NCBI GenBank assembly: GCA_009760855.2
Contig: WPIO01000028.1
Span: forward strand, 641,001-705,000
Length of the DNA: 64,000 bases
Direction: 5' to 3'
Source of the DNA: Cristatella mucedo
Lineage: Eukaryota; Bryozoa; Phylactolaemata; Cristatellidae
The notes beneath the pieces were generated by a model that worked only from the letters and a program-made list of their open reading frames with translations, made no database searches and had not been told where the DNA came from. A program made the translations under genes and the position numbers. Below, piece after piece: positions 1 through 11,130 of this stretch (the first letter of the stretch is position 1; each line of letters opens with the position of its first letter).

Positions 1-160
1 GCCCAGGAGGTAAGATGCTCGCTCCTCGCGACCGAGGTCGCGGGTTCAAAACCTGCAGTGGGGGACTCTTTATTGCCAACTGCAAGCGGCGGCGACAGCC
101 GTTAAAGCTCTCGCGACTATTCAAATGAGGCTGTTAAATCGGCTAGTATTTATTTTTAGC
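1..160 (+). mobile_element. SINE S1, tRNA-derived (head cut by window edge)
   Basis: Starts inside the A-box region (GCCCAGGAGGTAAG) and carries the B box GGTCGCGGGTTCAAAACC. The family core CAAGCGGCGGCGACAGCC and the tail GTTAAATCGGCTAGTATTT follow. The same order recurs at 52,843 and, reversed, at five other places. Confidence 0.85.
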
Positions 161-224
161 AGTCGGATTCCCACATTATCTGTACTACCCACCTCTGAAG
201 CTTTCCCTTTCGCTCCTACTAGAG

Positions 225-619
225 CAGGGGTCAGCAAACTTTTCGCAAGACTAGTTTATTTCAGGAGGTCAAGAAAGCGAACCAGACCAGAACAAACCGC
301 GTCCACTCTGGTGGAGTGGGCGCGGCAAGACGAACGGACGTGCAGGCGCACATACGCGAAGGGCAGTTATATAGGCAGACAGTCGTCGTTTCTTCCTGCG
401 CAGGTGCTCAAGTTTCATGCAATCAGCTGAGGTTGGCTCTAGAAAATAAGCACGGGCCACAGCTTGAGCTGCACCGGCAGAAATGAAGGGCAACAGGAAG
501 CCTCGACCCTTCGATTAAGCCGGCCGGATCCAACAAGAAATAACTAGGCGGCGTAAAGCCCGACTGGGAGCACTAACTAGGCCGTATCTGGCCTGAAGGC
601 CGGAGTTTGTCGACCACTG
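225..619 (+). mobile_element. hAT-type MITE (395 bp)
   Basis: Terminal inverted repeats CAGGGGTCAGCAAACTTTT and, reverse-complemented from the right end, CAGTGGTCGACAAACTCCGG. Flanks TACTAGAG (217-224) and TACGATAG (620-627) form an imperfect 8-bp target duplication. The right-hand 50 bp match the element at 18,656 in reverse orientation. No transposase. Confidence 0.8.
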
Positions 620-1634
620 TACGATAGTATCCCAGAGCTGCGGCATCGCCGACGGCCTCATGACGTGCGCTTCCATTCATGTTTAGTAATATTAATATTA
701 TGCTTACACAGTATTAAAACATTGTCTATTTCAATCTTGGCGTAGTGGGCTCGTATCTCCCTGGAGGCAAACTTTGTTAGGCAGCTCACGCTTTGCAATA
801 AAAATACTAAACGCTTTACCATTTGACTCCACGAGGTCTAAAGAATCAATCGTTTGCGTCATTGCTGTGTTAAAAATATTGATAACCCTTCATTTAGCTT
901 GTCAAAAATATTCCAATATCAATTTACTTATTCTTGTGACCCATTTATTTTGACTCTACACATGCTTCGTTGTTGCGTTTTCCGTCGATGTGATTCCAAT
1001 TAATGTTGAGCCGGGCTTTCATAACGTCACTAATCAAAACAGGGGAAAAATCATTTCAAGCTTTCAATTTGATTTGGATGATGAGCCTGGGTGTCAGCTA
1101 CCCTAGCTGGTGCGCCAGTCCTATTAACGGGAATTCCTGCAGTTTTTTCTCAATATAGCAAAATCTTTGAAATGGAAAATAAAATAAAATAAATAAAAAG
1201 TATACTAATTTTTTTTTAATATTTTAATTGTCAGACAAACTTAGACCTGATTTTCATGAAGTTTCAATCGCTGCTGATTCGCTAGCAAGCGGTGACAATT
1301 TGATGGAGAGTATGCACGAATATAAAGAGAAATTGTGAGATCCATAATCATATTTAAAAATGAAATTTCGTTCGTGCGTGAAAAACAATATCAATTTTTA
1401 ATTAATTTTCAAATAAAATTTAAGCTAGGAGAGTAAATTTTGACATAAGAACTTATATACAGTCGTCCATCACCACTTAGCTCTTCGATTTTTGCGGCTT
1501 CAGTTGTCGTGGTTTTTTCAAATATATTCATTAAATGGTTGAACGAGATAGTAAAAATGATACAGCAAGCTCTCGGTTGTTGTCTGAGTCAATTATATAC
1601 CCCTGCATTAAAATTAATGTTTGGGCAAAAACTT
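620..1634. other. AT-rich unassigned DNA
   Basis: No gene or recognisable repeat seen between the hAT MITE and LINE-A. Confidence 0.5.
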
Positions 1635-3830
1635 TTTTCCCCACACGACACGGATTGAATACGATCCGACAGCCACGATTTAAACCACCTCAGTGCTTCG
1701 TCTGCCAGAACGATCATTGTTCTCAATCGTTCAAGTAGAACATCGTGATCAATGGTGTCGAAGACAGCTGACAGATATGGCATAGCTAGGGCAGTGACAT
1801 TCCCGTCGTCCTTGCCACGTAGAATGTCACTGTTAACACGGAGGAGAGCAGTTTCAGTGGAGTGCTGCCTCTTGAACCCTGATTGAAGTGTTTCTGAAAT
1901 TTCTTTTTATCAATAAGTTCAACCAGCTTCTTAGCAACAATTTTTTAAAGAAACTTTGACAAGGAAGGAAGAAAGGAAACTGTGCGATAGTTTGCAAAGA
2001 CCTCTGTATTTAATCCATTCTTTTTAAGTATGGGTCAAACGATTGCCGATTTTAAGGATTTGGGGACGACCCCTTTTCCCAAAGAAACATTAAAAATTTC
2101 AGTTATAGCAGTGCTAAATTGGTCTGCCAGTGAAGACAGCAGAGTTGATAGTATAGGGTCTTCAGGAGACGAGCTCTTTTTGCTAGACCTTATTAAGGTA
2201 GCCATATCGCATGCAGAAATATCAGAAAACCTGTTAAAGAACGTCACAGGTTGTGATTCCGCAATTGCTTTAGTCAGAGGAGGCTTTATGGAACCACAAC
2301 TGTGCACAATGTTTTCAGTAAAGAAGGCTGAAAACTTTTCGGCTGAGCCCTTAATATCTGGGGATTCAGACCTCACAGCATTGGTCAGTAAATGGTTTAC
2401 CGTCTTATAAACCTGTTTAGTGTCCGACTGGCAGGAATTCAGCTTTTGAGTGAAACAAGAAGCCCTAGCTTTTATAGGCTTCCGGTGTAAACTCAAAAAA
2501 AGTATTTGAAATTGACTAGATCTGCATCAGAGGCCGATTTCTTGAAGCGACGTTCAAGCCTGCGCTTAACCCGGCGCATCTTTAGGAGTTCTTTTTTGTA
2601 AATTGAAAGGAATCTCCACGACTTTGTACGCGGATAGAATGAATGGGAGCGTGCTGGTCAAGAGCACTGGTGAGTGTCATGTTCATCGCATAAGTGAGGG
2701 TATCGAGGCTGCCGGTCGAGTCTGAATGCAGGTGAAGAAGACCTGCACCACCAACAGATTTCAAAATCTCGTCTATGTCAATGCTTTGTAAATTACGTCG
2801 CTTGACAAGTTTAACATTAACCTGTACGCACAAGGGAGCAGGACAGTTAACGAGACCGAACAATGATCTGAGAGGGTCAGTGGGCACACCACAAGTTCAG
2901 TGGGGAGGACATCCTTAGTGATCACAAGATCTATAAGAATATGGCCACTGACGTGGGTTGTATGATTGACGCGTTGGGCCAAATCAAAATTCTCCAGACA
3001 GTCAAGAAATGAGCGGACTAGACTGTTGCTAAAGTTGTCAATATGAATATTAAAGTCTCCTACAAACAGTAACGGCCTGCCACACACAAATATTTTAGCA
3101 AGGATCTCCGAAAACTCCTCTATAAACAAGTTTGGACAGTCAGAAGGAGGTCGGTGTATCACAACAGTGAGAGGCATTATCTTTTATGAAGACCTGATTG
3201 CAACCGATTCAAACGATGGCCCGTGCGAAAAACTGCACATCTATAGCCAAACGATTCGCGAACAACGATTGCAGCCCCACCACCAACCTTGTCAGAACGA
3301 ATGGACTGATAGGATGTGGTGGTCTCAGATATACAGCTACTGGAACAAGGCGTCATCCAAGTTTCGGTAAGCAGAAATGCATCTAGCTTCTCCTGGACCA
3401 CCTGATCGCGGATAAGTAACCCCTTGGTTTTTAGCGAGTGGACATTTAGTAGGCGGAATTTAAGAGGCTGTCCAACAACTGGGCGACGGCGATGAAGTGG
3501 CTTGTATTCACGTCGGCGTGTATCCGGCCCGGAGGACGCGGTCCCGTTGAATTTGAATTGGACCTAAGTAACGGCCGCCGGTCGCGGTTTCAGAACGTTC
3601 TGGGCCACGGCATGTGAGCTACTACCGCAGCGAGTACTATTTAGCGCTCTGAACTTACGTATCTTAGGTTTGATAGCCGAGCTGTTGATAGGGCGAACGC
3701 AAGATGCAGGAAGGTTCTCGCAGACCCGCCGAAGAAGGCCCGCCGGTAGGTATCGACTAATGGCGGCATCGCACCTTATGCTAAGCAGGTCCTGTTTTGT
3801 GTAGCATATCCGAGGATAGCTCATAAACAG
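1635..3830 (-). mobile_element. LINE-A: endonuclease plus partial reverse transcriptase, decayed
   Basis: Minus-strand remnant with several frameshifts. In order: an N-terminal segment with YTKQDLLSIR (3803-3774), an APE endonuclease (LLTETWM, LFVGDFNIHID, DHCSVSLTV), then an RT N-terminal part ending in FDTIDHDVLLERL. It stops just before the GVPQGS block, so the RT catalytic YADD, the C-terminus and the 3' tail are absent. The family resembles CR1/L2-type LINEs. Confidence 0.85.
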
Positions 3831-5029
3831 TCACAGCGAAGATAGCAGCGGAATGCCCGAAGGTATCTCGGAAAAATCAGGTAAATGTCCGCGCTAGGAG
3901 TCGCCCGAGGCCGCTCTCTAGTGCGGGGAGGAACTGCCATAAAAAGTAAAACTAACATACGAATGTTGTCTGTTGGTATATGTATTCGAGCTCCCCTTCA
4001 ATGCCAGGTGCCGCCGCTCGACCACTCCTTGCATGTGGGCAAGAACGTTTTCCAAAAAATATGGTGTGATGAAACCAAGCCAATCTGAGCGTGCTGCTTA
4101 CTGTTTTACTTTCCTATTGTAAAACCTTTATGTGTGCGTGTAATTAAATGTACGATAATAATAATATGATATTTTTAAAGTCTAAAATGTCTTACTTATT
4201 TTCTCTCATTTTGATAGATTGATAAATACAAGTGTAAGGGTAACTAAAAGGATGTTATTTTATATCCAGCGGGCTCAAATAGTGCCAAAACCGTATTTAT
4301 AGGGTCGTGAACAGGTTTTCAATGCTCCAACTACGATAATACTCGATTTACAAATACAATCCCACTTAATGGAAATTCACTTATAGCGATAGAGTCTGTA
4401 ACAGATGAACCGCGATAAACGAGGTTCGATTGTAGGCCCGTATGAAGAACGATCTCCCCGAAAGAACGTGCCTTCCGGCGCTGGCTCCGAAGCGGTACGA
4501 AACCTAAAAAATCTGCTCGATTCTTTCTAAGCATGGGCCCTAAGCCGATGTGGCTTAGCCTCGATTCCAGGTGAAGCAGGGAAGCAGCTTTGGGCACGGT
4601 AGGTCCGCCGGGGGACCATTCAAAGACGCACTGCCGCAGTTTACGACGTGAGCCTTTAGCGCCAATAAATTTCTTTCGCTCATCAGACAAAATTGCTTGC
4701 TCTTGCTTGTCTGAGCAGCGCTTCGGAGCGCTTTATGGAGAGAAAAAACAGCTCATCTCATAGACATCGCACGACGAGGCGGTATTGGTTCTGAGTAATG
4801 TGATGGTCACCAATGATTTCGACCGGGTCGCGCCGAATGTCTCATCACGAATCAAGAATTTAAAGATATCAGCATTGCCAACTATAAGAGGGCTGATCTT
4901 GTCTCTCCGTAAGCGGCTATGACAAACTTGCAATAATCCATGAGTAGGGTACGCGAAGAAGCCAAGTCATGCCCACGATAGCCATTGTTCGGAGTATTTT
5001 ATACACTAAGAGTAGGAGTAAAATTAAAT
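3831..5029. other. Unassigned DNA with a possible transposon terminus
   Basis: Possible 5' part of LINE-A up to about 4,090, then AT-rich DNA. The segment 4,270-4,440 looks like a transposon end (ATCGCGG and TATAGCG motifs), but no partner end was found. Confidence 0.35.
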
Positions 5030-5215
5030 GTCGATCGATAAAACAGTCTCGCTTCGTGTAGCGGGAGAAGAGCCTTTGAGCAGGTATCGCTGCCATCTTG
5101 AAGTGGACGATGAAGAGTAGCCTGCCATCTAGCTAGCCTTGACCCGAACTCACGACCTAGACCATGCAAGCACCCTACCATCCCTCGGCTGCAGCCCAGT
5201 AGCTTTACATAAAAC
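5030..5215 (-). mobile_element. SINE S1, degraded copy
   Basis: On the minus strand a B box GGTCGTGAGTTCGGGTC is followed by the degraded S1 body (AAAGGCTCTTCTCCCGCTA) and an AT-rich tail. Clearly older than the other copies. Confidence 0.6.
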
Positions 5216-5767
5216 GCGACTAGAATTCTCACTAGCTCCAAAGAGCCGGCAAGATACGAAGCCGCTGAAGTATGCTACTCTTAAAATGGTCTCAGAACTA
5301 TCCGCTCAAGTAGCCAGCATCCAAGTTTCCCAAAACCTGCGCATTTCAAACCGCCACTGAACAAAAGACGGTGCGCGTTCACGACGGTATACGCTCTGGG
5401 TCAGCACTGCTTCACGCACGAATGCTATGCAAAGCTGGCCCCAAAGTGTACCGCGCTGAGGTACTCGTCTGTTTTCCGGTTCCTGCTCGTGCAAGGCCAA
5501 GGCTCAGTCGGCGGACTCCCCTGAGTTGCGGCCCAGTCTGGTTAACATCCCGGCCCGGTAGCGTAAGTGAGCCGCCGACCTGGGTCGCACTGCGCCCGCG
5601 CGCGCCCGCCGCTTCCGAGTGGGACCGAGTGAGAAGAGGTTAGCGCCTCCCTTCGACGCCCCCGCCCGCCTGCGGCTGCCGGCTGCTTTCGGAGGAACCG
5701 AAGAGAGCGAGAGCCGGAGAGCGAGAGCCGAGCGGACATGTAGCAGCTGCGAAAGTCGAGGACTCAC

Positions 5768-7491
5768 CATTTTCCGCCGGAGCTTCTTCCTAGTTAGCGT
5801 ATCGTCGGCTGAGTCGCTCTTCGACGCCAGAAAGCCCATTTCGACGTCGGACGCAGGGGCAGGGTTCGAGAACCTTTTTCCGCCGCCGCTGCTGCCACGG
5901 CCGCCGTGTCGCCGTCGGCTGCTGCCGCCGCCGCTGGCCGGCGTCCTCGCCGGCGTCGGCGCGCAGTCGTCGCGGTGCGAGCACGACCAGTCGAGCGCGC
6001 TCTCCATGTCGGAAGTCGTCCACTCGGGCATGCAGAAGCGCATGCGCACGAGCCTCCTCAGGTACTCGTCGCCGCCGAAGCCCACCTTCTGCGCCGCCAC
6101 TGCGCTGGCGACCACGTCGTGGTCGATGGCCACGAGCGTGACGAATAGCGAGTCGTCGTCCGACAGCAGGATGCTGATGGCGTCGAGGATGCTCACGATC
6201 CGGCTCGCCTCGCACTTGTCCAGGTCATCGATGACGATCAGGATGCGAAACCTCTTCTGGTACACTCGCTCCATCAGCCGCACGAAGCCGGCGACGCGCT
6301 GCACCTCCACCTTGACGGTGTGCATGAAGCCGAGGTCGCCGGTCACGTCCGGGCCGCGCATGTGCTGCACGGCGCGCTCCAGCTGGCCGGCCTGCGACGT
6401 CCACGCGCTGCGCGCGAACGACCACAGGTTGCTCAGCTGCGACAGGGCGGTGAGACCGAATAGGAGCCCGGCGGCGAGTTGGATGTACTGCTCGACCTCG
6501 GCTAGCTTTCGCAGGTTTGATGCGACGGCGAGCAGGACGAGGACGAGAGCGGACACTGTGGCCGACGAGAGCGCGAGCAGCACCCAGATCGTATAGGGCA
6601 CGTGCAGCCACTTGGCCGTGTGCACCGCGACGTCCCGCCGCGCCGCTACGCCGCCGGCGCCGCCCAGTTGTGCGCCGCCTCGCTCGGCGGCATCGGCCGA
6701 TCCCTGAGCGTCCGTTCTGCTATTTAGACTCTCGCCGAAGTAGGTGTTAATTTCCCTGCTGCGGCCGCCGCCGACGGCTTGCAGAACCGACGGGTCGTGT
6801 TGGTGCGACAGGTGCGTCGAGCGGAGCGTCCTGTAGAAGCGCAGCTTCCACTTGCCGAACACGGCCTCCACCTGGTGGAACATGTTCTGAATGATGCCCG
6901 CCCAGAGCTTGTCGCAGCCGGCGTACTCCCAGGCGTTGAACACGACCGGCACGACCTCCACTTTGTCGTGCTTGCCAAGCGCTGGTGGTGGCGGTGTGTC
7001 GCACAACATCATGACGAGTAAGGACATGAAATGCCGAGATCGGCTGCCTGCCGCCCCAGCCGCAGCGTCGCCGCCGTCATCTGCGCCGCTGTTGTGGCAG
7101 TAGTAGGCGACTACCGTGACGAGAACGAGCAGCAGGCCGGCGCCCATAAACGCCGACGCGGCGAGCAGCGGGTAGAGCACGTCGTAGCTCGCTATGTCGA
7201 TCAGCGGCAGCGGCTGTGCTGACGTCATGCTGTTGTCGTCGGCGAAGCTGCCGGTCCAGTTGCCCACTGGGAGAGGAGGCGGCGGCGGCGGCAGTGTCGT
7301 CGTCGTCGTCGTCGTGGTTGGCGGCAGTGACGTCGGTAGACTGCGGTGGTACATCACGCTCGCCCAGATCATGAAGCTCATGACGCCCACGACGACGGCG
7401 AAGAAGACGAGCGCCAGTGACAGCAGGTAGCCAAAGAATGTCATGTGACAGCAGCAGCACGTTCGGTACGTCCAGCGTACGGCGGCCTGTA
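5768..7491 (-). CDS. KAP copy A exon with four TM segments and Walker B
   Basis: A 1,724-bp exon with acceptor CCGGCAG|TA and donor AAATG|GTGAGT (phase 0). It aligns along its length with copy B exon 2 but differs in the extracellular loop, the SHQHD-to-TM3 linker and the segment after Walker B, where Ser/Gly/Arg-rich sequence replaces the copy B Gly run. The frame stays open past both splice sites, so a naive ORF is longer (7660-5504). Confidence 0.85.
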
Positions 7492-8711
7492 CTGCCGGCC
7501 TACCTGTACGCGACGAGCACCCGGATGCAGACTGTGCTGCTCGCCGATGGCGGAATCGAGCGGTTGCGAGAAATTTCCAAGACCACGGCTGCGAAAGCTG
7601 CGAGCTCAAGAGAGGAGCTCGCATTATCAAGATTCGAGAGACGAAATTGCATATACACAAACATTAACATTCCTACGTCGGAGCAGCTACGGATCTAAGA
7701 GGAAGAGAGACAGAGACAGACAGAGACAGAGACGGACAGAGACGGACAGAGACGGACAGAGACGGACAGAGACGGACAGAGACGGACAGAGACGGACAGA
7801 GACGGACAGAGACGGACAGAGACGGACAGAGACGGACAGAGACGGACAGAGACGGACAGAGACGGACAGAGACGGACAGACGGACAGAGACGGACAGTGA
7901 CAGAGACAGACAGAGACAGACAGAGACAGACAGAGACAGACAGAGACAGACAGAGACAGACAGAGACAGACAGAGACAGACAGAGACAGACAGAGACAGA
8001 CAGAGACAGACAGAGACAGACAGAGACAGACAGAGACAGACAGAGACAGACAGAGACAGACAGAGACAGACAGACAGACAGAGACAGACAGAGACAGACA
8101 GAGACAGACAGAGACAGACAGAGACAGACAGAGACAGACAGAGACAGACAGAGACAGACAGACAGAGACAGACAGAGACAGACAGAGACAGACAGAGACA
8201 GACAGAGACAGACAGAGACAGACAGAGACAGACGACAGACAGAGACAGACAGAGACAGACTGAGACAGACTTAGACAGACTGAGACAGACTGAGACAGAC
8301 TGAGACAGACTGAGATAGAGCGAGCGAGAGAGAGCGAGCGAGAGAGAGCGAGCGAGAGAGAGCGAGAGGAGAGTAGAGACCCACGCGAGCAGAGAAAGAG
8401 AGAGACAGAGGACGAGCGATGTTCTCTCTGAGGAACGTGAGATGCCTGTTTGAAGGATCATGCGCCACAAAAAAATTTCGCAGACCATCATCATCAGGAG
8501 AAAACTATTTCTCACCTAGATTCACGCAGCTGAATCCGCAGACGCGTCTGACCCTCCACAGCACGTTCTTGATGAGCCGCGTCTTGCCCGACCCGTACTT
8601 GCCGTGCACGCCCATGAGCAGCGGCACGGGCAGACTCGAGTCCTGCAGCATGGCGGCCAAGCCCTTGGCGTACGAGCTCATCGTGAACCGCTCGTCGGTG
8701 GATGCTTTCAT
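5768..8711 (-). CDS. KAP-family P-loop NTPase, KIDINS220-like, four-TM (copy A, 3' end not in window)
   Basis: Paralogue of the gene at 20,476-28,994 in the same orientation. Two exons are visible: 8711-8516 and 7491-5768, with the same splice phases (1 then 0) as copy B. Walker A (GKYGSGKT) is intact, TM1 lies at about residues 84-107, and TM2-TM4, [30 protein letters not shown] and Walker B (ILIVIDDLD) are all present. The TM1-TM2 loop is a Thr8/Pro6 tract with one NWT glycosylation site, unlike copy B. WPYR-type exons were not found between here and position 1, so they lie beyond the window or are lost. The start is uncertain: ATG 8711 follows an in-frame stop, but a good acceptor (CTCTGCCAG|C) just before it could join an upstream exon. 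Confidence 0.78.
7492..8515 (-). other. Intron 1 of KAP copy A
   Basis: A 1,024-bp intron whose middle 690 bp are a decamer minisatellite. On the transcribed strand this is a long TCTGTC-type pyrimidine-rich tract. Confidence 0.75.
7700..8375. repeat. Two-block decamer minisatellite
   Basis: About 7727-7895 is a run of GACGGACAGA units. From about 7900 to 8260 the unit becomes GACAGACAGA, with occasional 4-bp or 6-bp slips. It ends in GACAGACTGA and GAGCGAGA runs to about 8375. All open frames across it are repeat artefacts. Confidence 0.95.
8516..8711 (-). CDS. KAP copy A exon with Walker A
   Basis: Encodes 65 residues from ATG 8711, ending at donor AATCTAG|GTGAGA in phase 1. P-loop [11 protein letters not shown] is at residues 34-44. 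Positions 8555-8676 are identical base for base to 28769-28890 of copy B. Confidence 0.82.
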
Positions 8712-9749
8712 TCTCTCGCTGGCAGAGGTGTGGGGAGAAGACTTCGCGACTCAGCCCTCTCGCTCTCGCCGGGCCGGCAGCGTTCGTCCGATTGACGCCC
8801 GTTACGGGCTCCTCAAGCCACGTTCCAACGTCAGCTTAGTGCGAGCGCATCGGCGCTCGCGGGCCTCCTTCCCGCGGATCCTCTTGCGTCTCTCTCCGCG
8901 CCCTCCAGCCTTCGAATGGAGGCGCCGCTCCGCGACCGCCGAGCGGCCGCGTGCGCCTGTGAGAAGCGACGGCCGCCGCCGAGGTATTTCGCGCTCTAGT
9001 ACCTGCGCAAACAGATTACTCCGCCCTGAGCAAAGCCCGCTCGGCCGTCGCGTTCTCTGCAGCAGCCAGCTCGTCGTCGACGCTACCTCAGTAAGCGAGC
9101 GTGTCGGCCGGACGGCAGCTCGCGAGCGGAAGCCAACACTTAGCGGCGGGGGCCATTGTGGCGGCGAGATCCGGCACGGGGTAGATTCGGACGAGGCGCT
9201 GCGCCGGCAACAGTTTCGGCGGGACGCCCCTCGCGGCCCTTTATCAGCTCGGGCGGCCTCGGCAGGCATGCCGTTTGGGCCCGCGCGCTGACCGGGCGAC
9301 GGCGAATTCGCGAGATCGAGGCGCGGAGGCATCTAGGCCGCCGGGCAAACAGGGTGGAGCGTGCGTCGCTATCTCGCCTCGGCGGCGAAGTGGCTGTGGG
9401 AGAATATTTTTGGCCAGTCGGCGCAAACAACGGCGCAAACCTGCGTCGACTCGTGCTCATCGGCCCGCGGCCCTCAGCTCGCGCTCGGCGGCAGCGCCAC
9501 CCTGCGCCGCCACGTCGGAAAAAAGGCTGCCCTCCTCCTTGTACCTAGCCCATCGTTCATCGCTTTCCGTCGGGCCGTGCCGTAAGCCATTCGCCTGGCC
9601 ATAAACAGCTCATGGCCGCCTGGCCGCAAACCGCGCATCAAAGAAGCACGCGCGGAACGCCCGCGGCATCCGTGCGCGCTCGCAGACTCGGACGCCGACA
9701 GGAGCCTGCACCGGCAAGGCATAACGGGACCGTGCGCTGGGCGCGTTCG
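8712..9749. other. GC-rich upstream region of KAP copy A
   Basis: CpG-rich DNA expected to hold the copy A promoter or a first exon. I saw no TATA/initiator pair as clear as in copy B. The long frames here are GC artefacts. Confidence 0.5.
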
Positions 9750-9966
9750 TCTATGGCCGAGGGCAATGTCGGCAGTGGGGCAGCTGCTACAAACGTGACG
9801 TGCGGCTTCCACGTCCTGACAGAACTAGGGTGCCGATTCAACGCCCGTAGCGGTGCTAGTCCCATCTGTCGCGCGACGATCATTGACGACGCCTGAACCT
9901 GTAAAGTGTCTAGAAAGAGATTGACGTCTCCGAGAGCCGCTATACGAATGGATTATTATTATTAAC
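9750..9966 (+). repeat. Dispersed repeat R2, copy 1, ending in a LINE-type tail
   Basis: Shares ACAAACGTG, TGCGGCTTCCACGTC and CAGAACTAGG in order with the reverse complement of 16,855-17,010. From 9,893 it carries a LINE-B-like tail (GTAAAGTGTCTAGAAAGAG, (ATT)n). Confidence 0.65.
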
Positions 9967-10607
9967 CTCGTATCGCGGCTAGAGACTCGTCGGTGCAGCC
10001 ATGATGCAAGCACGTGGGCTGACAGTAGCGAAGCTTGGCAGCGACGAAGAGCGCCCCCACACTGCAACATAATTAGTCCGTATTGAAGGCGTAAAGAGAT
10101 CGATTTGTCAGCGCCGTATTTGACAGCGTCCATGACGTAGGCAGACTCTCTTACGGCTCTGTGGCCCTGGAGCTCAGCTCGGTAAGAATGCGCGGGCTCC
10201 AAATCCCAGGGAACAGTCGATTGCCTACTACGCGGCGCCGTCGGCTTCCACGCTGCCTTGGCAGCAGCTTATGAAAGCAAAGCCGGCCGCCAGCCGTTGT
10301 TTTTCGGGAGCCGCAAAGCCTGACAATCCGATTCTACATTATATTGTATATGAGATATAATATCCGGGATCGCCGCCGCCGTTGCGCAGCCAGCGGCCGC
10401 CGGCTTTGGCGGAATTCGCGAGCGCGGCTAGACTGGTGCCGTGCGCACGCCGCCGTCCGAGGCCGCGGCGAACGAGGCGAAGCAGCTGCTGCCGCTGCCT
10501 CCGGATCCGCCAGACGCCCGACGCGGCGTGCGCAAAATGGCCAAGGAAAGAAAAGCGTAAGACCGAGCGCTCCGGTAGTGCACCCGTGCCTTTTCGGGTG
10601 CATGCAA

Positions 10608-10922
10608 GTATGCATTTCCGTCTGCTACTCCACAAAGTTACAAAGGCTATGTTGGTGTTTCGCATGAAAGTTTTCTATAGCGAACTCAAAGCGTAAGCAG
10701 CTTTCGGTACGCATTCGGTAGCCAACAGACTTCATCTCACGCAACAGAGAGAAGCATAGCTGAGTCAAGAGGGCAGTTGGGGTACTGAATAGCATGGAGG
10801 TAGCAGCTCAGGACCGATGGAAAGGGTGAGCCATAGTCGGCAGCAGGATAGTAAATAGCGAAAGAATCGTAAAAATGAGTTCTACAGTCTAGGACCAGCA
10901 GGGCAAAAGCTTCTGTCGCCAA
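10608..10922 (+). repeat. Dispersed repeat R1, copy 1
   Basis: Begins ATGCATTTCCGTCTG and ends AAAGCTTCTGTCGCC. Contains the conserved AGCCAACAGACTTCATCTCA. Shares both ends with 28,322-28,665. Type unknown; no terminal inverted repeats or A/B boxes seen. Confidence 0.8.
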
Positions 10923-11130
10923 CAGTCTTTAAGCGGAGGAATGGGACAGCTAATGTATAGTCCACACAGGACCTGCGGACACGAGGAGGCTGAAACTGAT
11001 GCAGCAGTTCAGCCTCGGTACAAAGGAGCCAAGCCGTGGCGGGCCTTGCGGGTCAGCGTAAAAACTTCGCTCTGTTTCTCTTGGTCTGCCGGCTGCCGTC
11101 CAAGCTGTTTTCGCAACTCACTGTTCGCTG

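Noticed and set aside
4331-4690. 119-codon minus-strand frame as a gene
   Set aside because: Composition and the 3' part look like a transposon terminus rather than protein; no domain recognised.
5619-6596. 325-codon plus-strand frame and similar long frames antisense to the KAP exons
   Set aside because: They are shadows of GC-rich coding exons on the minus strand and show no recognisable domain. The minus strand carries the Walker motifs and splice sites.
7673-8515. 280-codon minus-strand frame rich in Leu, Ser, Val and Cys, and its plus-strand Asp-Arg-Gln-Thr counterpart
   Set aside because: It is the translation of the decamer minisatellite within an intron.
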